DNA of 64,000 nt from Arthrobacter woluwensis. GTDB lineage: Bacteria; Actinomycetota; Actinomycetes; Actinomycetales; Micrococcaceae. The notes below the pieces were generated by a model. That model was not told the origin of the DNA and did not search any database. It saw only the letters and a list, made by a program, of their open reading frames with translations. The position numbers and the translations under genes were made by a program. How positions within the stretch are numbered: position 1 is the stretch's first letter; each line of letters opens with the position of its first letter. Shown piece by piece: positions 30,851-39,762 of the stretch. The stretch spans positions 2,170,001-2,234,000 of the forward strand of contig NZ_FNSN01000003.1 in the NCBI RefSeq assembly GCF_900105345.1, written 5' to 3'.

Positions 30851-32519
30851 GCAATCCACCTATCAGGCGGAGACCAAGTTCGGCCGCTTCACTGACTTCG
30901 TCGATCAGCGTGTCGGTGGATCCGGCATCCTGAAGGAGTTCGGCCGCAAGGTCTTCCCGGACCACTGGTCCTTCATGTTTGGCGAGGTGGCGCTGTACTC
31001 CTTCGTCATCCTGCTGATGTCGGGAACGTTCCTGACGTTCTTCTTCGACCCGTCCATGGCGGAGACCCACTACCAAGGCAGCTACTCGCCGCTCTACAAC
31101 GTGGAGATGTCGGTCGCCTACAACTCCTCGCTGAACATCTCCTTCGAGGTGCGTGGCGGTCTGTTCATGCGCCAGGTCCACCACTGGGCAGCACTGCTCT
31201 TCGTGGCCTCCGTGTCGGTGCACATGCTCCGCGTGTTCTTCACCGGCGCCTTCCGCAAGCCGCGTGAGCTCAACTGGGTGGTGGGCGGTGTCCTGCTGAT
31301 CCTGGCCATGGCCGCCGGCTTCACCGGTTACTCGCTCCCCGATGACCTGCTGTCCGGTAACGGCCTGCGCATCATCGACGGTGTCATCAAGTCGATCCCC
31401 GTGATCGGCACCTGGATCTCCTTCTTCCTCTTCGGCGGAGAGTTCCCCGGCACGGCCATCATCGGTCGCCTGTACGTGCTCCACATCCTGCTGGTCCCGG
31501 CTCTCATCCTTCTGATGGTCGCCATCCACCTGTTCATGGTCGTGGTTCACAAGCACACCCAGTACCCCGGCCCGGGCCGCAACGACCGCAACGTCGTCGG
31601 CTACCCGCTCGGCCCGGTCTACGCCGCGAAGGCCGGTGGCTTCTTCTTCATCGTCTTCGGTGTCATCGCACTGATGGCCGGCTTCTTCACGATCAACCCG
31701 ATCTGGAACTACGGTCCGTACGACCCCTCCCCCGTGTCCGCAGGCACCCAGCCTGACTGGTACATCGGTTGGGTGGACGGCGCGCTGCGCCTGATGCCGG
31801 GCGTCATCGGCGCGATCGGCAGTTACCGTCAGCACTTCGAGTTCATCATCTTCGATCACACGCTGACCCTGAACGTGCTGCTGCCGGCCCTCGTGCCCGC
31901 AGGCATCGTGTTCACGGTGCTGTTCACCTACCCGTGGATCGAGCGCTGGATCACGAAGGACGACCGCGAGCACCACGTGCTGGACCGCCCGCGCAACGCT
32001 CCGACCCGCACCGCGATCGGCGTCGCAGGCATCGTGTTCTACTGCGTCATGTGGGCTGCCGCCAGCTCCGACCTCATCGCCACCCACTTCAAGGTGTCGC
32101 TGAACGACGTGACCTACTGGCTCCGCGCCCTGTTCTTCATCGGCCCGGTCATCGGCTTCTTCGTGGCCAAGCGTGTGGCTCTCGCCCTGCAGCGCAAGGA
32201 CCGCGAGATCGCCCTCCACGGCCGCGAGACCGGACGCATCGTGCGACTGCCGCACGGTGAGTTCATCGAGGTCCACGAGCCGCTGAACGACTACAAGCGC
32301 TACCGCCTGGTGGCCTTCGAGTCGCCGAAGCCGCTCCCCGCACAGCCCAACGCGCAGGGTGTGGTGGACAGCAAGGAACGCCGTCGTGCGAAGTTCTCCA
32401 AGTGGTTCTTCGAGGACCGCGTCGCACCCGTCACTCCGGCGGAGCTCGAGTCGGCTCATGGCCACGGCCACCACGCCGAGGTCGAGTCCGGTGAGGACAG
32501 CAAGAGCCTGAGCCACTGA
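30828..32519 (+). CDS. qcrB: Cytochrome bc1 complex cytochrome b subunit
   Basis: A 563-residue cytochrome b with eight or nine helices. Haem-ligand His pairs lie in RQVHHWAALLFVASVSVHMLR and LVPALILLMVAIHLFMVVVHKH. The PEWY-type Qo loop is represented by PDWYIGWVDG. The C-terminus carries the actinobacterial cytosolic extension of more than 100 residues ending in a His/Glu-rich tail. QcrB is the target of the anti-mycobacterial drug telacebec. The ATG at 30828 was preferred over a GTG 9 nt upstream. A strong terminator follows. Confidence 0.96.
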   Translation: MSAASTAEQSTYQAETKFGRFTDFVDQRVGGSGILKEFGRKVFPDHWSFMFGEVALYSFVILLMSGTFLTFFFDPSMAETHYQGSYSPLYNVEMSVAYNSSLNISFEVRGGLFMRQVHHWAALLFVASVSVHMLRVFFTGAFRKPRELNWVVGGVLLILAMAAGFTGYSLPDDLLSGNGLRIIDGVIKSIPVIGTWISFFLFGGEFPGTAIIGRLYVLHILLVPALILLMVAIHLFMVVVHKHTQYPGPGRNDRNVVGYPLGPVYAAKAGGFFFIVFGVIALMAGFFTINPIWNYGPYDPSPVSAGTQPDWYIGWVDGALRLMPGVIGAIGSYRQHFEFIIFDHTLTLNVLLPALVPAGIVFTVLFTYPWIERWITKDDREHHVLDRPRNAPTRTAIGVAGIVFYCVMWAAASSDLIATHFKVSLNDVTYWLRALFFIGPVIGFFVAKRVALALQRKDREIALHGRETGRIVRLPHGEFIEVHEPLNDYKRYRLVAFESPKPLPAQPNAQGVVDSKERRRAKFSKWFFEDRVAPVTPAELESAHGHGHHAEVESGEDSKSLSH

Positions 32520-32537
32520 TTCAGCGGCACACAGCCG

Positions 32538-32573
32538 AAAGGGCCCCCTCCAGGAAACTGGAGGGGGCCCTTT
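32538..32573 (+). terminator. Terminator of the ctaE-qcrCAB operon
   Basis: Perfect 16-bp stem AAAGGGCCCCCTCCAG/CTGGAGGGGGCCCTTT closed by a GAAA tetraloop, 18 nt after the qcrB stop. Confidence 0.88.
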
Positions 32574-32650
32574 CGTCATATCGGCGCTTTTGCCGGCAGG
32601 TGCTCGGAGGCGCTGTGCCGGAGCCCTGCGTGAGCGCCCTGGGCCGGCGC

Positions 32651-33445
32651 TCAGGGGCGTGGTGGAGGGGCGGCCCGGTAGTTGCGGGGTGACTTCTTCC
32701 CCTGCCTCTGGAGGGGCACTCTGAGCGAGTAACGGTCGGCACGGTAGTAGGACACGGAATAGTCCACCACCGTGTCGGCCACATAAGCGTGACGCTGGAT
32801 CTTGAGCAATGGTGAGCCGATGTCCACCTTGAGGAGAGTGGCCACGGACGGGCTGGCCGCGGTGGCCTCGACGATGTCCTCGCCCCAGTCCATCACCAGC
32901 CCGTAGTTCTGCTCCAGCTCGCCGTAGAGCGAGACCGGGGCCTTCCCCGCCGTGATCCCGGGCGCCCGTGACGAGACGATGAAGTTCTCGTCGACGCTCA
33001 TGGGCTCATTGTCCGCGAGCAGAAGGCGCCGGAAGCGCACCACCGCGGTTCCCTCGGGGACCTCGAGCTCGCGCGCGAGATGGGCATTCGAATGGATCTC
33101 CTCGAAGCTGAGGACACGCGACGTCGGCACCATGCCGCGGCGCTGCATCTCCTCACTGTACGAGGTGAGTTTGAGCTGCAGGTCCATCTTCGGGCGGTGC
33201 ACGAACGTCCCCACCCCCACCATGCGATCCACCACATTGTCACGGGCCAGGGAATCGAGAGCCTGCCGCACAGTCATCCGCGCGAGCCCGAAACGTTCGC
33301 ACAGGGCGCGCTCAGAGGGCAGCTCCGTGCCCGGCTGGCACTTGGTGTCGATGAAGACCAACAGAAGGGATTTGAGCTGCTCATAGAGCGGCACAGGGCT
33401 TTCCCTGATGATCTCTCCGCTGATGGCCGACGCACTGGGGGGCAT
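32651..33445 (-). CDS. GntR-family regulator of the HutC/DasR type
   Basis: A 264-residue regulator. The N-terminal winged HTH is LYEQLKSLLLVFIDTKCQPGTELPSERALCERFGLARMTVRQALDSLARDNVV, and a UTRA effector domain follows (LTSYSEEMQRRGMVPTSRVLSFEEI to VDYSVSYYRADRYSLRV). It resembles DasR/NagR, which sense amino-sugar phosphates and control PTS and chitin genes. It is divergent from an HPr-like gene, which strengthens a link with PTS control. A short C-terminal basic/proline tail is not conserved in the family. Confidence 0.88.
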   Translation of the reverse strand: MPPSASAISGEIIRESPVPLYEQLKSLLLVFIDTKCQPGTELPSERALCERFGLARMTVRQALDSLARDNVVDRMVGVGTFVHRPKMDLQLKLTSYSEEMQRRGMVPTSRVLSFEEIHSNAHLARELEVPEGTAVVRFRRLLLADNEPMSVDENFIVSSRAPGITAGKAPVSLYGELEQNYGLVMDWGEDIVEATAASPSVATLLKVDIGSPLLKIQRHAYVADTVVDYSVSYYRADRYSLRVPLQRQGKKSPRNYRAAPPPRP

Positions 33446-33497
33446 GCTGTTCTCCGCACGAAAAGTGGATCACTGGACAGCTACTATTCTTGTTCAG

Positions 33498-33516
33498 ATA
33501 CCTGTACCGGTCTAAT
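33498..33516 (+). promoter_or_regulatory. Promoter of the HPr-like gene with a possible GntR site
   Basis: TCTAAT (33511-33516) is a good -10 box 19 nt before the start codon of the HPr gene. The preceding ATACCTGTACCGGTCT is partly symmetric and has the ACC...GGT core seen in DasR/NagR-type operators. The match to a DasR consensus is only partial, so the operator assignment is tentative. Confidence 0.35.
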
Positions 33517-33535
33517 GAACATTCGAGGAGTCCCT

Positions 33536-33811
33536 GTGCCCGTTGTCCGCGCCCGAATCGCTGCCGCCATCGGCCTGCACGCGCGCCCGGCCGCCCAGTT
33601 CGTCCGCGCCGTCGCCGAGACGCTGCTGCCGGTCACCATCACCCAGCAGGGACAGGATCCGGTGGACGCCCGGTCCCTCCTCGAGGTCATGACGGCGGAC
33701 TTCACGCAGGGCACTGAAGTGACACTCGGCCTCGATGACGAACGGTACGGCACCCCGGAGGCCCAGAGCATCCTGGAGAGCCTCCGGGACCTGCTCGAGT
33801 CCCAGGAGTAG
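33536..33811 (+). CDS. HPr-family phosphocarrier protein
   Basis: A 91-residue HPr. GLHARPAAQFV places the phospho-accepting His at position 15, as in all HPr proteins. The regulatory serine region reads VDARSLLEVM (S47), not the canonical KSIMGVM, so HPr-kinase control is unlikely, as expected for Actinobacteria. HPr transfers phosphate from enzyme I to PTS sugar permeases. GAGGAG sits 6 nt before the GTG at 33536. No enzyme I or permease lies nearby; the divergent GntR regulator is the probable controller. Confidence 0.88.
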   Translation: MPVVRARIAAAIGLHARPAAQFVRAVAETLLPVTITQQGQDPVDARSLLEVMTADFTQGTEVTLGLDDERYGTPEAQSILESLRDLLESQE

Positions 33812-33883
33812 GCGACGGCGCCGCACGGCGCCTGAGGGGGCCGTCAGGGCTCCCCCGCTGTGAGCAACTCTCCAGCAACGAAA

Positions 33884-33931
33884 AACGACGACGGCGGCGG
33901 CCTCCCGAAGGAGGCCGCCGCCGTCGTCGTT
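33884..33931. terminator. Bidirectional terminator between HPr and ctaF
   Basis: Perfect 22-bp stem starting AACGACGACGGCGGCGGCC and closed by a CGAA tetraloop, between convergent genes. One of the longest hairpins in the window. Confidence 0.85.
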
Positions 33932-33960
33932 GATGCAGTCAGTCGGCGTGAGCCGGCCGG

Positions 33961-34362
33961 TCAGTGAGCGTGATCACCGCGGCTGTACTCGAACACCCAG
34001 CCGACGAGGGCCACGACCGCAAGGCCGGCTGCGATGAAGAGGATCCACCAGCCGACGGCCAGGCCGAGGAAACCACCGGCGCAGGCCAGGCCGAGAACCA
34101 GCGGCCACCAGCTCCAAGGGCTGAAGTGCCCCTGCTCGCCGGCGCCTTCGTGGATCTCGGCGTCTTCACGGTCCTCGGGACGCATGCCGACGCGCTTGCC
34201 GGTGAACCCGAGGTAGAACCCGATCATGCCGGCCAGGCCACCCACGAGGAGGATGCCCAGGACGCCGACCCACTCGGTCCAGTTGGTCAGGAAACCGTAG
34301 ACGATCGAGACCGGGACGAAGAAGAAGACGCCGGTTCCGAAGAGCCAGGACTCGATTTTCAC
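33961..34362 (-). CDS. ctaF: Cytochrome c oxidase subunit IV (actinobacterial CtaF)
   Basis: A 133-residue membrane protein starting [26 protein letters not shown] with four predicted helices in two pairs and a charged loop ([18 protein letters not shown]) between them. This matches the actinobacterial subunit IV, which supports the aa3 oxidase and the bcc-aa3 supercomplex. It overlaps ctaD by 4 bp and is last in the ctaCDF operon. Confidence 0.93.
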   Translation of the reverse strand: MKIESWLFGTGVFFFVPVSIVYGFLTNWTEWVGVLGILLVGGLAGMIGFYLGFTGKRVGMRPEDREDAEIHEGAGEQGHFSPWSWWPLVLGLACAGGFLGLAVGWWILFIAAGLAVVALVGWVFEYSRGDHAH

Positions 34363-36044
34363 TTGGCGACTCCGTTCGGGACTGCGGAGGTGTGCGCGGG
34401 GGCCAGCTCCGGGTGGTGCAGGTCGAGCGCAGGACGCTCAGACCGGATGCGCGGGATGGACGTGAAGTTGTGACGCGGCGGCGGGCAGGACGTGGCCCAC
34501 TCGAGCGAAGCGCCGAAGCCCCACGGGTCATCCACGGTGACCTTCTTGTCACTGCGCCAGGTGATGTACACGTTCCAGAAGAACGGGATCAGCGAGGCGC
34601 CGAGCACGAAGGAGGAGATCGTGGAGAACTGGTTCATCGCGGTGAAGCCGTCCTGCGGCATGTAGTCCGCGTAACGACGCGGCATGCCGAGCACACCCAG
34701 CCAGTGCTGGATCAGGAAGGTGCCGTGGAAGCCCAGGAACAGGAGCCAGAAGTGGATCTTGCCGAGGCGCTCGTTGAGCATCTTGCCGGTCCACTTCGGC
34801 CACCAGAAGTAGAAGCCCGCGAACATCGCGAACACCACGGTGCCGAACACCACGTAGTGGAAGTGGGCGACCACGAAGTAGCTGTCCGAGAGGTGGAAGT
34901 CCAGCGGCGGCGACGCCAGGATGATGCCGGTCAGACCGCCGAAGAGGAAGGTGACCATGAAGCCGAGGCTCCAGAGCATGGGGGTCTCGAAGGTGATGGA
35001 CCCACCCCAGAGCGTTCCGATCCAGTTGAAGAACTTCACACCGGTCGGAACCGCGATCAGCATCGTCATGAAGGAGAAGAACGGCAGCAGCACGGAGCCG
35101 GTCACGTACATGTGGTGAGCCCACACGGTGACGGACAGGGCGGCGATGGAGATGGTCGCGTAGACCAGGCCCTTGTAACCGAAGATCGGCTTGCGGCTGA
35201 ACACCGGGAAGATCTCGGAGACGATGCCGAAGAACGGCAGGGCGATGATGTACACCTCGGGGTGACCGAAGAACCAGAACAGGTGCTGCCAGAGCACCGC
35301 TCCACCGTTCTCGGGATCGAAGATGTGAGCACCGAAGCGACGGTCGGCACCCAGGCCGAACAGAGCGGCGGCCAGCGGCGGGAAGGCCATCAGCACGAGG
35401 ATCGCGGTGATCAGCGTGTTCCAGGTGAAGATCGGCATGCGCCACATGGTCATGCCCGGGGCACGCATGCAGATGATCGTCGTGATGAAGTTCACGGCGC
35501 CGAGGATGGTGCCGAAGCCGGAGAGACCCAGACCGAAGACCCAGAGGTCACCGCCCACGCCCGGAGAGAACGTGGTGTTGGAGAGGGGCGCGTAGGCGAA
35601 CCAGCCGAAGGAGGCGGCACCCTGAGGGGTGATGAAGCCCGAGACGGCGATGGTGGAGCCGAACAGGAAGAACCAGAAGGCCAGGGCGTTCAGACGGGGG
35701 AAGGCCACGTCGGGAGCGCCGATCTGGAGCGGCATGATGACGTTGGCGAAGCCCGCGAACAGCGGGGTGGCGAACATCAGGAGCATGACCGTGCCATGCA
35801 TGGTGAACAGCTGGTTGTACTGCTCCTTGGTCTGCAGGATCTGCATACCGGGTTCAAACAGCTCCGCGCGGATGAGCAGTGCCATGACGCCGCCCAGGCA
35901 GAAGAAGATGAACGAGGCGATCAGGTACATGTAACCGATCGTCTTGTGGTCGGTGGACGTGATCCAGTTGACCACGATCCGGCCCTTGGATTTCGGCACG
36001 ACCGGTGCCTCCAGGACCCCAGCGGGTTGAGTGTAGGTAGCCAC
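34359..36044 (-). CDS. ctaD: Cytochrome c oxidase (aa3) subunit I
   Basis: A 561-residue haem-copper oxidase subunit with twelve helices. The CuB/cross-linked His-Tyr motif is [16 protein letters not shown], the haem-ligand region is [10 protein letters not shown], and the low-spin haem His lies in [12 protein letters not shown]. It reduces O2 to water and pumps protons. The N-terminus ([20 protein letters not shown]) is the usual actinobacterial extension. It starts 10 nt after ctaC. Confidence 0.97.
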   Translation of the reverse strand: MATYTQPAGVLEAPVVPKSKGRIVVNWITSTDHKTIGYMYLIASFIFFCLGGVMALLIRAELFEPGMQILQTKEQYNQLFTMHGTVMLLMFATPLFAGFANVIMPLQIGAPDVAFPRLNALAFWFFLFGSTIAVSGFITPQGAASFGWFAYAPLSNTTFSPGVGGDLWVFGLGLSGFGTILGAVNFITTIICMRAPGMTMWRMPIFTWNTLITAILVLMAFPPLAAALFGLGADRRFGAHIFDPENGGAVLWQHLFWFFGHPEVYIIALPFFGIVSEIFPVFSRKPIFGYKGLVYATISIAALSVTVWAHHMYVTGSVLLPFFSFMTMLIAVPTGVKFFNWIGTLWGGSITFETPMLWSLGFMVTFLFGGLTGIILASPPLDFHLSDSYFVVAHFHYVVFGTVVFAMFAGFYFWWPKWTGKMLNERLGKIHFWLLFLGFHGTFLIQHWLGVLGMPRRYADYMPQDGFTAMNQFSTISSFVLGASLIPFFWNVYITWRSDKKVTVDDPWGFGASLEWATSCPPPRHNFTSIPRIRSERPALDLHHPELAPAHTSAVPNGVAK

Positions 36045-36054
36045 GAGACGTCCC

Positions 36055-36927
36055 TTACTTCTTTTCGTTCAGATTGGGGTTGCGGTCGTACTTGGAACCA
36101 AGCTCGCCCGTATTGCCCTGCTTGCGGAGGTCATCCATATGAGCCTGGAACTCGGACTCGGAGACGACCTTCACGCGGAAGAGCATCTCGGAGTGGTACT
36201 CACCGCAGAGTTCGGCGCACTTACCGTCGTAAGTGCCTTCCTTGGTGGGGGTGAAGTTCAGGTAGTTCGTCTTACCGGGGATCATGTCGCGCTTCTGCAG
36301 GAAGGCGGGAACCCAGAAGGAGTGGATGACGTCACGGGAGTTCAGCTCCAGCTCGACGCTCTTGTTGACCGGGAGGTACAGCGTGGGGAGCTTGTCCTTG
36401 TCCACTTCCTGACCGGTGAGGTGCGCCTGGACGCCGCCTTCGTACACGGGCTGCTGGATGACATTGCCCTGCTTGTAGTTGAAGTCCCAGGCCCACTGCT
36501 TGCCACGGACATCGACCACGACGTCCGCCGGCTTGGACCGGTCGTCGATCGCCTGCTGGTCACGGTCGGTGAAGTAGAAGAACACCAGGACCATGAACAG
36601 CGGGATGGTCAAGTAGAAGACCTCGAGCGGCAGGTTGTAGCTCAGCTGCTTGGGGAAACCGGTGGTGCCCTTGCGGCGCCGGTAGGCGATGATGCACCAG
36701 ATGATCAAGCCCCAGGTCACGAACCCGACGGCAATGGCGGCAATCCACGAGTTCACCCAGAGGTCGATGATCCGGCCAGTGTGGTTGGTGACGTCCTTCT
36801 CAGACGGCAACCACCCCCTGGCTACCTCCGATGAACATCCGGTCAATGCCAACGCACCGGCCACGGCGACGCCGGTGATCGCCGTGATCTTACCGCGTCG
36901 GCTGCCGGTTCGGTTCTGCGAACTCAC
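36055..36927 (-). CDS. ctaC: Cytochrome c oxidase (aa3) subunit II
   Basis: A 290-residue lipoprotein subunit II. Lipobox LALTGC gives Cys31; two helices follow (about 62-82 and 100-120), then the cupredoxin domain with CuA ligands H202, C237, C241 and H245 (CAELCGEYH). Electrons enter the oxidase here from QcrC. Start is GTG at 36927 with AGAGGAAGG upstream. It heads ctaC-ctaD-ctaF and is separated from the upstream ErpA gene by a hairpin. Confidence 0.96.
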   Translation of the reverse strand: MSSQNRTGSRRGKITAITGVAVAGALALTGCSSEVARGWLPSEKDVTNHTGRIIDLWVNSWIAAIAVGFVTWGLIIWCIIAYRRRKGTTGFPKQLSYNLPLEVFYLTIPLFMVLVFFYFTDRDQQAIDDRSKPADVVVDVRGKQWAWDFNYKQGNVIQQPVYEGGVQAHLTGQEVDKDKLPTLYLPVNKSVELELNSRDVIHSFWVPAFLQKRDMIPGKTNYLNFTPTKEGTYDGKCAELCGEYHSEMLFRVKVVSESEFQAHMDDLRKQGNTGELGSKYDRNPNLNEKK

Positions 36928-37039
36928 AGACGGCCCTTCCTCTTTGTTTCAGCATGTGGCGCCGTTTTTTGGCACCACTGCGTGGAGTTTTACTACCCGA
37001 TGTAGAGCTTACCGCGATGGGCCGCGTTTTGCTCACACA

Positions 37040-37088
37040 ACAGCCGTGTGCCCCGCACATTCTTGAGAAGTGCGGGGCACACGGCTGT
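37040..37088 (-). terminator. Terminator after the ErpA gene
   Basis: Perfect 19-bp stem ACAGCCGTGTGCCCCGCAC/GTGCGGGGCACACGGCTGT. The 11-nt apical part can pair further (TTCT/AGAA). It lies 16 nt after the 37105 stop codon and separates this gene from ctaC. Confidence 0.85.
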
Positions 37089-37104
37089 CGAGAAGGGAGA
37101 CTTC

Positions 37105-37485
37105 CTAGTGGAACGAGTCACCACAGGCGCACGATCCGCCGGCATTCGGGTTGTCGATGGTGAAGCCCTGCTTGGAGATGGTGTCCTCGAAGTCGATCGA
37201 AGCGCCGTTCAGGTACGGAACGCTCATCTTGTCCACCACGACCTCCACACCGTCGAAGTCGCGGACGGCGTCGCCATCGAGCAGACGCTCGTCGAAGTAG
37301 AGCTGGTAGATGAGGCCCGAGCAGCCGCCCGGCTGAACGGCGACGCGCAGACGGAGGTCCGTGCGGCCTTCCTGCTCCAGGAGGCTGCGGACCTTGCCAG
37401 CGGCTACGTCGCTGAGCTGGACCTCGTGGGTGGGAAGCTCGTCATCCGTGGTGACAGCGACATTCTCGCTGGTGCTGGTGCTCAT
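37105..37485 (-). CDS. erpA: A-type iron-sulfur carrier (ErpA/HesB family)
   Basis: A 126-residue A-type scaffold. The three cluster Cys are C55 (GGCSG), C119 and C121 (SCACGDSF). It delivers Fe-S clusters to target enzymes; placement next to the cytochrome operon fits maturation of respiratory Fe-S proteins such as QcrA. AGAGGAG precedes the ATG at 37485; a start 27 nt upstream lies within the ribosome-site region and was rejected. Confidence 0.93.
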   Translation of the reverse strand: MSTSTSENVAVTTDDELPTHEVQLSDVAAGKVRSLLEQEGRTDLRLRVAVQPGGCSGLIYQLYFDERLLDGDAVRDFDGVEVVVDKMSVPYLNGASIDFEDTISKQGFTIDNPNAGGSCACGDSFH

Positions 37486-37629
37486 GGATCTCTCCTCTTT
37501 CACTTTTCCCAAGGCCTGTCATGACCCCAGGACACTGCTGGCTCTCCTACTATGCTACGGCCGAACACGGAGCAGCCTTAATAGGGGTCAACGCGGGAAC
37601 GGCCCGCGATCTTCCCGGACGTCGCCGAT

Positions 37630-39033
37630 TCAGCCGTTGAGATCGGCGAGAAGGAGCGCCTCGGCCAGGATGGCCTTGCGGAATTCCTCGATATGGAGGG
37701 ACTCGTTGGCGCTGTGCGCGCGGGAATCGGGGTCCTCGACGCCGGTCACCAGGATCTGCGCCTTCGGATAGACCTCGACGAGTTCCGCGATGAAAGGGAT
37801 CGACCCGCCGATGCCGGTGCCCACCGAGCCGGTCCCCCACGCCTCCGCGAGGGCGGCCATCATGGCGGTCGCGGCGGGCGACTCCATGTCCACGGCGAAC
37901 GGGTTGCCCATCTCGCCCGGGGTGAAGGTGACCTGAGCGCCGAACGGGGCGTGGGCCTTCACATGCTCCTCGACCGCCTTCATGGCGGCCTGCGGGTCCT
38001 GCCCGGGGGCGATCCGCAGGCTGAACTTCGCACGCGCCGTCGGGAGCAGGGTGTTGCTGGCCACCTCGATGCTCGGTGCGTCGATGCCGATGATGGACAG
38101 GGCCGGCTTGGTCCAGATGCGGGAGGTGAGGCTCCCCTCCCCCGCGAGCTGCACGCCCGGCAGGACCGATGCGTCGGCGCGGAAGTCCTCTTCCGGCATG
38201 TCGACGTCGGAGTCGTCGTGCGAGACCAGTCCCTCGATCGCCACATTGCCGCGCTCGTCGTGGAAGGTGCTGATGAGGCGCGCCAGCAGGGTGGGCGCGT
38301 CGAGCACGGGTCCGCCGAACATGCCGGAGTGGACCGCGTGGTCCAGCACACGGACCTCGACGACGCCGTCGACCAGGCCACGGAGGCTCGTCGTCAGGGC
38401 GGGGATGCCCACTTTCCAGTTGCTGGAGTCGGCGACGATGATGACGTCGGCCTCGAGCTCGGCCTGGTGCTCCTCCAGGAAGGTGCGGAACGTCGGCGAA
38501 CCGGCCTCCTCCTCGCCCTCGATGAAGAGCGTGACGCCAAGGCCGAGTTCGTCCCCGAGGACCTTCGCGACGGCGGCGCTGGCGGAGAGGTGCACCATGA
38601 TGCCCGCCTTGTCATCGGCCGCCCCGCGCCCGTACAGCCGGCCGTCACGTTCGACCGCGACGAACGGCTCGGACTCCCACAGCGCCGGATCCCCCGGCGG
38701 CTGGACATCGTGGTGGGCGTACAGCAGCACGGTCGGCTTGCCGTCCGCGGCGGCGCGGCGTGCGACGACGGCGGGCCCACCCGGCGTGCCGTCCTCCTTG
38801 AGGGCACGGTGCACGGCGACCTCCGGGAATCCGGCGGCGGTGGCGAGGGCCGCGACGGCCTCGGCGCTGCGGTCCAGCTGAGCGGCGTCGAAGCTCGCCC
38901 AGGCGATGCCCGGGATGGCGACGAGGTCCTTGAGGGTCGCCACGGTGGAGGCGAAGGATTCATCGATGGCGGCGCGCAGGGCCGCGCTGTGGCGGCCGGC
39001 TGCTGGCAGGCTGTTTTCCTCGTGAGAAGTCAT
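37630..39033 (-). CDS. M20-family dipeptidase
   Basis: A 467-residue M20 metallopeptidase. Zinc-site motifs are LLYAHHDVQP (His-Asp), GRGAADDKAG (bridging Asp), FIEGEEEAGS (catalytic Glu-Glu), ADSSNW and the late HSANESLH. The MFGGPVLDAPTLLARL insertion is the lid/dimerisation domain. It resembles actinobacterial dipeptidases that hydrolyse short peptides in the cytoplasm. TAGGCT (39040-39045) ends 6 nt before the ATG, giving a leaderless promoter opposed to that of the DUF3043 gene. Confidence 0.92.
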   Translation of the reverse strand: MTSHEENSLPAAGRHSAALRAAIDESFASTVATLKDLVAIPGIAWASFDAAQLDRSAEAVAALATAAGFPEVAVHRALKEDGTPGGPAVVARRAAADGKPTVLLYAHHDVQPPGDPALWESEPFVAVERDGRLYGRGAADDKAGIMVHLSASAAVAKVLGDELGLGVTLFIEGEEEAGSPTFRTFLEEHQAELEADVIIVADSSNWKVGIPALTTSLRGLVDGVVEVRVLDHAVHSGMFGGPVLDAPTLLARLISTFHDERGNVAIEGLVSHDDSDVDMPEEDFRADASVLPGVQLAGEGSLTSRIWTKPALSIIGIDAPSIEVASNTLLPTARAKFSLRIAPGQDPQAAMKAVEEHVKAHAPFGAQVTFTPGEMGNPFAVDMESPAATAMMAALAEAWGTGSVGTGIGGSIPFIAELVEVYPKAQILVTGVEDPDSRAHSANESLHIEEFRKAILAEALLLADLNG

Positions 39034-39054
39034 GCTGAAAGCCTACCGAAGCAC

Positions 39055-39078
39055 GGTGCAGGTCCAGCGACCTGCACC
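39055..39078. promoter_or_regulatory. 24-bp palindrome shared by divergent promoters
   Basis: Perfect 10-bp arms GGTGCAGGTC/GACCTGCACC around CAGC. It fills the middle of the 60-bp space between the M20 peptidase and DUF3043 genes. With both predicted leaderless promoters placed, the -35 zones of both fall inside it. It probably binds a dimeric regulator; no regulator gene is adjacent. A transcription terminator is unlikely because both genes point away. Confidence 0.6.
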
Positions 39079-39093
39079 GAGTATCCTTGTGGG

Positions 39094-39675
39094 GTGTTTG
39101 GACGTAAGAAGGATGAGCCCCTGCCCGCCGAGCCGGAGACCGCTTCCGATGCTCCCGTGATCGGAAAGGGTGCCCCGACCCCGAAGCGGAAGGACCAGGT
39201 CGCAGCCCGCAAGCGCCCCCTGGTGCCCGAGGACCGCAAGGCCTCGAAGCAGGCCGAGCGCCTTGCCGTCGCGGAGCAGCGTGCCAAGGTGCGCAGCGCG
39301 ATGGACACCGGTGACGAGCGCTTCCTGCCCGTGCGTGACAAGGGCCCGCAGAAGCGCTTCGCCCGCGATTTCGTGGACTCCCGCTTCAGCGCGGGTGAGT
39401 TCCTGATGTTCGGCGCCCTGATCTTCGTGGTCGCGTCCCTGGTCATCCCGCAGCGGAGCGACTCCCAGTTCATCGTGCTGGGCGCGTTCTGGGTGATGTT
39501 CCTGGTGGTCTTCGTGGACACGTTCCTGCTCAGCCGCCGCCTCAAGAAGGCGCTGACGGCCAAGTTCGGGTCCGTCGAGCGCGGCACCGTCTGGTACGGC
39601 TGCATGCGCGCCCTGCAGTTCCGCAAGCTGCGCCTTCCCAAGCCCCAGGTCACCCGCGGCCAGCGTCCCAGCTGA
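39094..39675 (+). CDS. DUF3043 family membrane protein
   Basis: A 193-residue protein. A charged cytosolic N-terminus (FGRKKDEPLPAEPE, later APTPKRKDQVAARKRPLVP) precedes the signature RSAMDTGDERFLPVRDKGPQKRFARDFVDSRF. Two helices follow (LMFGALIFVVASLVIP; IVLGAFWVMFLVVFVDTFLLS), then a basic tail. DUF3043 is nearly universal in Actinobacteria and functionally uncharacterised. TATCCT (39082-39087) ends 6 nt before the GTG at 39094, so the start is probably leaderless. Confidence 0.85.
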   Translation: MFGRKKDEPLPAEPETASDAPVIGKGAPTPKRKDQVAARKRPLVPEDRKASKQAERLAVAEQRAKVRSAMDTGDERFLPVRDKGPQKRFARDFVDSRFSAGEFLMFGALIFVVASLVIPQRSDSQFIVLGAFWVMFLVVFVDTFLLSRRLKKALTAKFGSVERGTVWYGCMRALQFRKLRLPKPQVTRGQRPS

Positions 39676-39710
39676 TCCGGGCGGCCAGCGAGCCGCCCCT
39701 CCTTCCACAG

Positions 39711-39751
39711 ACAAAGGCCCCGGCCGTGAATCTCACGACCGGGGCCTTTGT
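39711..39751. terminator. Bidirectional terminator between DUF3043 gene and pyrD
   Basis: 13-bp stem ACAAAGGCCCCGG/CCGGGGCCTTTGT with a further inner CGTGA/TCACG pairing, between convergent genes. Confidence 0.82.
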
Positions 39752-39762
39752 GGTGTCCGGAC

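Noticed and set aside
28841-30859. 672-codon open frame on the minus strand
   Set aside because: Antisense to qcrC and qcrA, with no motif or ribosome site.
30840-32579. 579-codon open frame on the minus strand
   Set aside because: It is antisense to qcrB, has no recognisable domain, and its residue bias (V/D/E/H-rich) is typical of antisense reading of a membrane protein gene.
34392-36254. 620-codon open frame on the plus strand
   Set aside because: Antisense to ctaD; extreme E/H/R/G composition and no domain.
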